A stretch of 25,666 bases of DNA from a virus, in the IMG/VR virus record IMGVR_UViG_3300042261_000192, positions 1-25,666 of that record. One strand, 5' to 3'. Below the pieces are notes generated by a model. The model had not been told where the DNA came from. It saw only the letters and a list, made by a program, of their open reading frames with translations, and made no database searches. Shown piece by piece: positions 17,065 through 24,900 of the stretch. Position numbers and translations under genes: made by a program. The stretch's first letter is position 1. Every line of letters starts with the position of its first letter.

Positions 17065-17610
17065 ATGAAGAAGTACGAGTTCACAGGAGAGATAAACGAA
17101 GCAGGGCTAAAAAGAATCCGACTCATAAAACATATCAGTACTTTTAAGGCGGGTGCTTTAGGTGGCTTTATAGAAAAAGAATCTAATCTCTCGCACGAAG
17201 GAAACTGTTGGGTCTTTCAAAACGCACAGGTATCTGGAAACGCTGTTGTTTCAGAAAATGCTTTAGTTTATGGTGATGTCTGTGTTTCAGGAAATGCAAA
17301 GATTTTTGGTGATGCTTTTGTCACCGGCTCTGCTGTCTTAACAGGAAATGCAGAAGTGTTTGGTGATGCTAGAATATGGGGGGATACTTGGTCATCCTCC
17401 CCTATTTGCATTAAAGGGTCAAGGGATTTTATTTGCAGTAGTACTCACACTCTGATTTCTATTGGTTGTGTTACCTACCCAAAAGATGAATGGCTATCTA
17501 AAATAGTAGAGGTGGGGAGAATTCATGGCTATTCTGATACAGAAATCGAAGAATATATCAAGTTAATGACTCAAGCCATAGAAACTATGAACAAACCGAG
17601 CTTTGGTTAA
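17065..17610 (+). CDS. Left-handed beta-helix (hexapeptide-repeat) phage protein
   Basis: This protein has 181 residues. AGGGGG at 17054-17059 gives a strong ribosome site 5 bases before the ATG. The N-terminus (YEFTGEINEAGLKRIRLI, then GGFIEKESNLSHEGNCWV) is characteristic of a family of phage proteins that begin with a short cap. Residues ~46-107 then carry about ten hexapeptide turns with small residues at fixed spacing (AQVSGNAVVSENALVYGD, AEVFGDARIWGD), predicting a left-handed beta-helix. A C-terminal domain (IKGSRDFICSSTHTLISIGC, YPKDEWLSKIVEVG) ends in an acidic helix. Such helices trimerise in enzymes and in fibre-like proteins; no acyltransferase active site is evident. It could be a small spike or decoration protein, or a cargo gene unrelated to the tail. 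It lies 9 bases after, and in frame with, the TAG of the giant fibre gene. Confidence 0.8.
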   Translation: MKKYEFTGEINEAGLKRIRLIKHISTFKAGALGGFIEKESNLSHEGNCWVFQNAQVSGNAVVSENALVYGDVCVSGNAKIFGDAFVTGSAVLTGNAEVFGDARIWGDTWSSSPICIKGSRDFICSSTHTLISIGCVTYPKDEWLSKIVEVGRIHGYSDTEIEEYIKLMTQAIETMNKPSFG

Positions 17611-17652
17611 GGATAAAAATGGTAAGATGTAGTAGTCAATAAACCCTTAATC

Positions 17653-17674
17653 ATCTGTCCTTATTAGGACAGAT
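17653..17674 (+). promoter_or_regulatory. Perfect 8-bp hairpin in the largest intergenic gap
   Basis: ATCTGTCC (17653-17660) and GGACAGAT (17667-17674) pair exactly around a TTATTA loop, inside the 87-base gap between the beta-helix gene and the next gene. No U-tract follows (AAGATTTAGATG), so a Rho-independent terminator is unlikely. An mRNA processing site, a stability hairpin or a protein-binding site are alternatives. It ends 11 bases before the GAGGTG that serves the next gene. Confidence 0.55.
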
Positions 17675-17697
17675 AAGATTTAGATGAGGTGAAAAAG

Positions 17698-18336
17698 ATG
17701 AGATACAGAGATTCCCTTCGCAGGGCAAGCGAACAAGTTAAATTTGGCCTAGATATGGGACTTTATCAAGATAAGATTGTTATGCCCAAAGGCAAGTTTA
17801 TCTTTGATATGAGAGATGCCAAAACAGGCGAACAACTTGCCTATTTTGAAAAAGAAAATTTAATCGTCCTAGACGCAGGCGTGTTTTTAGCATGGATCAG
17901 TAAAGATAACCCTACTGACAGAAGTATGAACATGCTTGCCGTAGGCACAGGAGCAACAGGAAACATCCTGAATCCCGATGCTCCGACTAATATTCAACGC
18001 AGTCTTAACGAATGCCTCGCTTGGAAGGCTTTTTCTTCAACTAATTTTGTCGATGCGAGTGGAGTTGCAGTATCTTACACCACTCATGTTGTAGATTTCA
18101 CAGCAACTTTCGGTGCAAGTGAGGCAGTAGGCCCATTAAATGAAATGGGGATTATGTCATCCTTACCGGGTACAAGTAGTGAACCCCTCCCAACTAGCCC
18201 TATCGAAACAACTGACCCTTATAACCCTACTGTTGACATCACAATCCATGACGTACTCATAAATTACTTACCATACCCCGTGATCTCGAAACCAAGTTAC
18301 GCAACATTATCAATCACTTGGAGACTTTCGTTTTGA
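17698..18336 (+). CDS. Small tail-fibre-like structural protein
   Basis: This protein has 212 residues from ATG 17698. The in-frame GTG at 17689 is less likely because it lies within GAGGTG (17686-17691), which is an ideally spaced Shine-Dalgarno for the ATG. After a short basic helix, the protein has a beta-rich body: GKFIFDMRDAKTGEQLAYF, then NLIVLDAGVFLAWI, then MNMLAVGTGATG. Later segments (QRSLNECLAWKAF, HVVDFTATFGASEAVGPLNEMGI) fit a pattern seen in phage fibre or baseplate-attached proteins that place an 'L-A-V-G-T-G' turn and an 'N-E-x-G-I' motif in a compact beta-sandwich. The family name is not certain and the host-binding role is inferred. It begins after the largest spacer in the window, so it could be the first gene of a separately controlled fibre unit. 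Confidence 0.75.
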   Translation: MRYRDSLRRASEQVKFGLDMGLYQDKIVMPKGKFIFDMRDAKTGEQLAYFEKENLIVLDAGVFLAWISKDNPTDRSMNMLAVGTGATGNILNPDAPTNIQRSLNECLAWKAFSSTNFVDASGVAVSYTTHVVDFTATFGASEAVGPLNEMGIMSSLPGTSSEPLPTSPIETTDPYNPTVDITIHDVLINYLPYPVISKPSYATLSITWRLSF

Positions 18337-18355
18337 TGAAACATGAGGAAACATA

Positions 18356-21300
18356 ATGGCGACCAAAGATTATGACAAACATTATGTGGCACTACGAACC
18401 CAAGTGCCTAATACTGTTTCTCGCAACGTAAAAGTTGGGGAACGTTCTTTCCAGACGGTTGTATATGAAGCAGGCAAGCCGGTTCTGGATGCTGAATTAC
18501 AACTCAATCAAGATGCTGGTCAATGGTCTGATAGCCTTCTTCGTGCTTGGCAGGCCCCTACCGGCTGGTTAAAAGGACAATCGCATACTGATTCTTTTAA
18601 CGACTATATCTTTGTTGATGGTGCAGGTGTTGTAGATAATGGCCCTGACCATGAGTTAGACAATGACAACACCCTTAAAAGAGGCATTCTAAATCCTGCG
18701 GAAAACCCTTTTACTTCTACAATGGTCAATGCCTTCTTGCTTCCCCGTTTAGAATTGATGGTTGCAGGCCGACCTGTTGTAGTTGAGTATACAAATACTG
18801 AAACGAATAATCGTAACTTGATTCTTCTGGATCCGCCTTCTGTTTTTGATGGTTCAACCAACTTTAAGAGGACAGATTTTGTATTCCTAGAATGCTGGTT
18901 AAGTCTTGTAGCTCCAAGCCCAAGAGCATCAGGATACGTTCAGATTCTCGATGCGGGGCTTCTTGTACCCGGTGATAAGGTTACTATCGAGGGTAATGAT
19001 TTAATAGCAGGATTAAATTGGACTATTGACCCGTTAAGTGAAACAAATACTGCGACAAATCTTGCAGCCGCTATTAATACTGCCCCACTAAACTCAATAG
19101 TTTTTGCTACATCTGCATTAGGTAAAGTTACTATCAATGCTGTGGCAAGGGGTACAGTTGGTAATGCAATCACATTAGCAGTTACGGTTACTGATCCTGC
19201 CAGCATTCTTCTTTCAGGCCCAACTTTAATAAACGGAGCAGACAGACCAGATAAGCCACCGGATGCTCAAAACAAACTTTACAGACACGGTAACGTTCTT
19301 TCTCCTGCGGCTACATGGCTTGATGATGAACTAGAAGATCCCCGATTGGATGCTGAATCTACACAAAGGGTTCAGTTACAGTATCGTATAAGAGTCACAG
19401 GAAGAGTCACAGGAGAAACGATAGGTGTAGATTACAAATCCTATCCTGATGGATTCTCATCTCAAAATGCAGGGCCGAATACGATTATTTACGCACAGGG
19501 TTCTACTGCCTCTCCTGTGGTAGGTTATCCTTTTGTTCCTGCTGATACCACAAGTGTTTGGAACAATTCTAGCGCAGTTGCTTATGGCAGAGAAGATACG
19601 GGGCTTTGGGTAGCGGGGGATGGCTCTAGTGCTTCAGCACAAGCATTAGGTTCTGTTGACGGTTACGTCTATGCTGTGCCTGTTTGCTTTGTATTTAGGC
19701 ACAATGACGTATCAAGTAGTGAGTATTCTATCGGTGGGGTTAAAGGGTTCGATCCGACAAACAATGCTAATGGTGCGCCTCTTTACCCTCACGAAGAATA
19801 TGAGGGCATATTAGGTACAATTCCTGCTAATGATTCAGACAGACCTGATAACGAGTTTGCGAATGTTATTACGGACACAAGAGTTATGGACCTTCGTAGG
19901 CACGTTGCTTTCCCTGGCATAGATTATAACGGTGAACTAAAATATCAGATTCAATCTTTGCTGGACGGCAACTTCCGTACTTGGCAGTTTGACACTAACG
20001 ATAAACAGCCGTTAGGAGGGACATCTAGTGGCGATGTTTCTACTCGTTTCCTGATTTGTAACGAAGTAGGACGTGGAACGCTTCCCCCGCCTATGGGTGA
20101 ACATCCTATTATGGAGAGTGAAGGTAATGGGGTTCTTGTCAGGAACTTTGACCACGTTGCCCGTAGGTTTGGGAGTCAGCCTGTTATTGAAAGATTGGTT
20201 CTTGCTTTCAGCCCAACTGACATAGAGGGATTCATACCCGGAAAATATGTCACAAAAGCAGGGCTTTCAGCCGGTACTTGGCAAGAAGGGGACACACTCA
20301 ATTTAAATCTAAACCTTTTTAATGCAACAACACTCGGCACTATTTTTCAAGGCGCAGATGGCGGTGGGCCTACTTGGGTAGATGGCACCTTCCATTATTT
20401 TGCACCGGAGGGGACTGTTATTACAGACATTCTTTCTATCACGCACGATGATGGAAGTTATGCTTCTGCCATAGATCAAAATGTCCAAACTACTTTAATA
20501 GAAGGTTTGGGAACTCAATATGTTTCGATTCAACTTGACAGCAACCCTCTAGTAGCAGATGGAGGGGTAGCAACTCCCGTCAGCACTTATCCAATGGTAG
20601 GCACAAGTCCCATTACCGGCTCTCCAAGACGTATTTTTGTGGAGTTTGAAATTACTTATCCACTTGGCGTAGGTCTTACAGATACACCTACGGTTCTTTT
20701 AGAGCCTAATCCTGCCGTCTACACCGGAACAAGAACAAGTCTTATTCCTGTTCCGGGTGCAGGCCCCGGAGCCTTGATAGAAAATGATGTGACTCAACGA
20801 CCCGCTGATATGGAAACTGTTTTAGCCCCTGATTATCGTGAGGGGTTCAAGGAAGTTCATTTGGAATACCTCGTTGATTTTACTACTATCCACAGCAATC
20901 CTCAACCGGGCGTCCCTGTCACAGATACAATTGTCAGCTACAATGCTACTACACTTTATCCCCCACGCAGAATGTTTGGTGATGTTTCCAGACCTATCTC
21001 GGTTAACGACATCTCAAGTGGCGCACCTGTTGCAAAAACTGTTGATACTACGCTTACAGAATACGGTAGCAGTACCCGCAAACTAAAAATCATAAATGAC
21101 CTGATACCTATGGCATCTCAAAGTCTTTGCACCGTAGAGTATTTCGCTCAAGACCCGATACCCAATTATGGAGCGGCAGGTAGTGGTGGTTATCAGGTAT
21201 CTGCTTATTTCAGGGCTAATGCGCCCCAAACAGCAGGGGTTATGGCAGGTGTGTTAGGAACTCCCGATGGGATTTCTCCTAATCCGCTTGTAGTAGAACC

Positions 21301-21898
21301 TCTTACGATGGGCGATGTAGTTTGGTCAGGACAAACAGGGGATGGTTCTGTTGAGTCGGCTTTCCCTTATGTTCGTCCTTTAGCACCCATACCAGCAATT
21401 TATTACGATGAAGAAATAGGTCCTGATCCGCAACCTGTTCCTGAATGGCTTTTCTGTGCTACTGCCAACATAACAGTTACTGATTTTAATGCAGAAACAG
21501 GTTTGCTTACTTTACAGTCTTATGTACAAGGTGACTTACAAGAAAACTTATCTATGGGAAGCATAACTTCAACACAACCTTTTGCAGATTCCGAATGGCG
21601 TTCTTGCTACACAGTTCTTGACCCTGATTCATATCATCCAACGGTAATGGCACCTCCTCTTTACGGTGCCAACTTACATAAAGTGTTTGTTCCAATCCTT
21701 GCTAGGATTACAAGTGACCCCCAACCAACATCCAAAGGGTTGATGTTCCGTAAAAATGAATTGGTATTAGTAGTTTTAAGTCGTTTCGCTTTTTTGAATA
21801 ACGAAAACAAAATCATATTTACTGAAATCAATAACAACACCTGTGCTGCTGTTTATCGAACCCGCAACCTGCTTATGGTAGTTGGGGATAGGAGTTAG
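18356..21898 (+). CDS. Large tail/baseplate-associated structural protein
   Basis: This protein has 1,180 residues. GAGGAA at 18345-18350 lies 5 bases before the ATG, 19 bases after the previous stop. Residues ~32-53 (FQTVVYEAGKPVLDAELQLN) follow the 'hydrophobic-x-G-x-x-V-L-D-A-(D/E)' pattern found at the start of several large phage virion proteins that anchor fibres. Residues ~195-297 are a small repeat-type domain (GDKVTIEGNDL, TNLAAAINTAP, GKVTINAVARGTVGNAITLA), a module widespread in tail and hook-like proteins. The rest is beta-rich with many G/P turns, including a DTRVMDLRRHVAFPG motif near residue 505. It ends in a lysine/asparagine-rich strand region. No enzymatic motif is visible. 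Position between two fibre-type genes suggests a connector or a large fibre subunit; this is inference. Confidence 0.75.
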   Translation: MATKDYDKHYVALRTQVPNTVSRNVKVGERSFQTVVYEAGKPVLDAELQLNQDAGQWSDSLLRAWQAPTGWLKGQSHTDSFNDYIFVDGAGVVDNGPDHELDNDNTLKRGILNPAENPFTSTMVNAFLLPRLELMVAGRPVVVEYTNTETNNRNLILLDPPSVFDGSTNFKRTDFVFLECWLSLVAPSPRASGYVQILDAGLLVPGDKVTIEGNDLIAGLNWTIDPLSETNTATNLAAAINTAPLNSIVFATSALGKVTINAVARGTVGNAITLAVTVTDPASILLSGPTLINGADRPDKPPDAQNKLYRHGNVLSPAATWLDDELEDPRLDAESTQRVQLQYRIRVTGRVTGETIGVDYKSYPDGFSSQNAGPNTIIYAQGSTASPVVGYPFVPADTTSVWNNSSAVAYGREDTGLWVAGDGSSASAQALGSVDGYVYAVPVCFVFRHNDVSSSEYSIGGVKGFDPTNNANGAPLYPHEEYEGILGTIPANDSDRPDNEFANVITDTRVMDLRRHVAFPGIDYNGELKYQIQSLLDGNFRTWQFDTNDKQPLGGTSSGDVSTRFLICNEVGRGTLPPPMGEHPIMESEGNGVLVRNFDHVARRFGSQPVIERLVLAFSPTDIEGFIPGKYVTKAGLSAGTWQEGDTLNLNLNLFNATTLGTIFQGADGGGPTWVDGTFHYFAPEGTVITDILSITHDDGSYASAIDQNVQTTLIEGLGTQYVSIQLDSNPLVADGGVATPVSTYPMVGTSPITGSPRRIFVEFEITYPLGVGLTDTPTVLLEPNPAVYTGTRTSLIPVPGAGPGALIENDVTQRPADMETVLAPDYREGFKEVHLEYLVDFTTIHSNPQPGVPVTDTIVSYNATTLYPPRRMFGDVSRPISVNDISSGAPVAKTVDTTLTEYGSSTRKLKIINDLIPMASQSLCTVEYFAQDPIPNYGAAGSGGYQVSAYFRANAPQTAGVMAGVLGTPDGISPNPLVVEPLTMGDVVWSGQTGDGSVESAFPYVRPLAPIPAIYYDEEIGPDPQPVPEWLFCATANITVTDFNAETGLLTLQSYVQGDLQENLSMGSITSTQPFADSEWRSCYTVLDPDSYHPTVMAPPLYGANLHKVFVPILARITSDPQPTSKGLMFRKNELVLVVLSRFAFLNNENKIIFTEINNNTCAAVYRTRNLLMVVGDRS

Positions 21899-21900
21899 CG

Positions 21901-24900
21901 ATGCCAAGAAAAGGTTACATAGACATTAGGACAGGAACGGGGAAACCGGCACCCGAAGTAACCAATACTGTTTTGAATCCTATAACACACACCCCCGAAG
22001 AAGAAGGTCAAGTAGGCTATATAGATTCCGATGGCACTTATAAGACAGGTTTGTCACCCGAAGAACTTTTAGCTTGTAGTGGAGCGGCTGGTCTGACTGC
22101 TCTTGTAAAATCCCATTCTACAATAGATGCCGATCAAGTTGTTCTTACTCCACTTCCTCCTTTCGTAGAATCAAAGAATGTCCAAGGCGGAATAAACGAG
22201 ATAGAAGGTTTTGCTCCGGGTGAACCTCCCAAACTAGGAATGAAAGGGTTTGCAACTTCCGAGTTTATGATTATGTCTGGAATACCTGATTGGGGTATTC
22301 TGAAGCTCAATGACAATTCAATTCAGAAGCGTGATTCTGACCTGTATGACAAAGTGAATCCGAATGATCCTGCAAGTGTGTACCCTTATTACTTGGTGCC
22401 GCCTGCGGTAGCTAGTGACCCGACAAATACTTATATGGGGGCAGATCCGATAACTGATCCAATGTTCAACTCTTGTTTATCTTCCATATACAACCCAACT
22501 ATTGGAAGTACAGGCTTTGTCGGAACAGGAACAGGTCAAGCTTATGCAGGGGGTTATCCTTTAGGAAGTACCCATCCCGATGTTCCTCTACAAAGAACAG
22601 ACAGGCTATTAAAAGTAGCATCTTATGGAATGGAACCATCAATACCTTTTTGGCAACCTTGTGCCGTATCAGGTATGGTTTATCCTGCTGATAGGGGTGT
22701 GCTTGCTCTTTTGCATTTTCCTGCCAACACAGAAACTATCAATGACTTTACAGGGCAAGACCTTCTAGACAGATGCATAGCCGCTATCGTTCTTGGTCAA
22801 GGACTTTATAATGAGGGTGTACCCTGCGGTTCGCCTGAACACTTCGCTCCTAAAGATGGTGAGCCTGGTGGCTTGTTCTGCATAGGTTACGATGACGTAG
22901 CCCAAACAATCCCTAATCCTTTGGCTTATCCGGGCAGGGCAACAGGACAGTTTGACTATTGGGAGATTTGCACAGGTACAAATGCCAATGGGCAAGACTT
23001 ACCGGAGCCTTGGAATCTAGGTCAAGTTCATACTCTTGATGATACCGTGCCGATAAAAGGACAAGTTAGATTGGGTACTGACCCTGCGGCTGGTGTTCCA
23101 ACTCTGCCTTATGGCATCCCGATATTAGGTGCGGGTGCTGAAGCCTATGACAGTTCCGTACCGCTTTATACTGTGAGTCCCTATTGGGCTTATGTAGGTA
23201 ACACTTTAATTATTCTTTTCCCTATAGCACCTATTCCAGTTGAAACCAATTTTTTCAAGTATCGCTTACCTTGCTTAAATGACTATTCATCTGAATCTGG
23301 CCTTCCTTTTACACCAAAAGGGGTGGCTAATAATCAAACGCTAGAAACCAAACGCTACTTCTCGCTTTCTTTCCCGTCAGCTTATGGTATGTTTACTGAC
23401 CCCACTTACAACAATCCATGGAAATGGCATGAAACATTACCCACCGCCACGTCAGACCAGATTTTGTATTATAAACTAACGCAAGCAGGTAATTATCCTG
23501 ATTTTAAGCAAGATAACTGGAATTGGCAGATTGCTCGTTACAGACACAACTTCTTTATAAAACCAGCAGGAATACCTGATCCTAACATTACCCCTCCAAG
23601 CACAACCAGACCTAATGACATTGGTTCTTATTGGATGGTTCACTTTAAGACAGAAGCATCTTTTGAAGCTTTTGTCCGTGATGGAGATGTGTCAGCAATT
23701 GATAACATTTATGGGGCGCATCTTGTAGGGGATTTGGCTCCCGCAAATGAGAACGTAGTTAATCAGGAAACAGGCGAGTACCCTGCGGTAAGACCTCCTT
23801 TTGGTCCTGCACCAGATTACGGTTATAGTGCGTGGCCTTATCATACATTAAGAGCAAACATTAGAGTTTCCAACATAGAACATCAGAATGTGTTCCAATC
23901 TGACATAACAACTCACACTTCACATTGGACTTATAATGGCAATCCCGATGACGGGGTTATGTGGTGTTCGGGAGTTGCGTATTTCCTGCCCACTAAAATA
24001 TCTGATGCTTCTAAGTTTTTCAGTTTTGATGGGTTAGACATCACCGTTACTAATGCGTGGATAGATTCTTATCGTACTGATGACAAAGCACTTACAAGTC
24101 CTCTTGTTGCGCCTGCCTTAAATTCTAGTCCAAACCCGGCATTTATAGGTCTGGCACCTTTCTCTTATGGGATGTTTGATACAACAGCTTCTTTTGTAGC
24201 TCATGCACCCGATGTGACATATCAAAGGGAACAACATTTAGAATTACCTTTTACAGCATTAGGTTCATTTGATGATACGAATGCCCCTATAGATAGTGAT
24301 TCTTTGACCTATACAATCACGCCCTTTGAGATTACCTTTTTAGGCGATCCTCTCACTCCGGCATTTTCAACAAATGCAATTTCCCGCATATTTATAAGAC
24401 GACCTTTAATGCAGGGTGAGTGGGAAACTGTGGTGCAGCCTACTGAAAGCTATAGTGTGGAAGCAAGTCTTGGTGACCCAATAACATCTTATGGGCAGGG
24501 TTTGCCGATAACACCTACAAACGGTGGTCAGATTCTTTTCCACTCAACGAGTTCGCCTGCATTATCTGTTACAGATAACAAACCAACATTTGGCAATTTC
24601 TCTGAAACTCCTCTTGCTCCTTACAAGGCTTATGACTGTTTGTTAACCGTTCAGAAAGACACTCACGAATACTTCTTGGATGAAACTTATAGATACCAAG
24701 CAGATTCCTTAACATGGTCGGGACGGGCGCACTATGCTATGTCCTCATACACAGAAACCCCAACTGTTAATAGACCTGTTGTTATGTTTGGTGGTGAAAC
24801 ACAAAGCCAGACATTCCAAAATGATACTTGGATTTGGGAAAATGGTGCTTGGACTTATTTCAACGCTTTAACACCTCCCTCTGCAAGATCGTATTCTGCA

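Noticed and set aside
17674-17679. TAAGAT as a -10 element before the gene at 17698
   Set aside because: Only four of six bases match the consensus and no -35-like hexamer stands at proper spacing.
17689-17697. GTG start for the gene ending at 18336
   Set aside because: The GTG is part of the GAGGTG that forms the Shine-Dalgarno for ATG 17698, which has ideal spacing.
18604-19206. Reading frames on the minus strand, up to ~90 codons, here and elsewhere
   Set aside because: They lie wholly within strong plus-strand genes, lack ribosome sites and have low-complexity translations, as expected for shadows of coding sequence.
7420-21898. Possible recoding of TAG as a sense codon, as in some huge phages
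   Set aside because: TAG ends three genes (7420, 17053, 21896) directly before well-placed new starts, and no in-frame TAG occurs inside very long genes such as the 1,255-codon frame at the right end. TAA and TGA also end genes, so the standard code fits.
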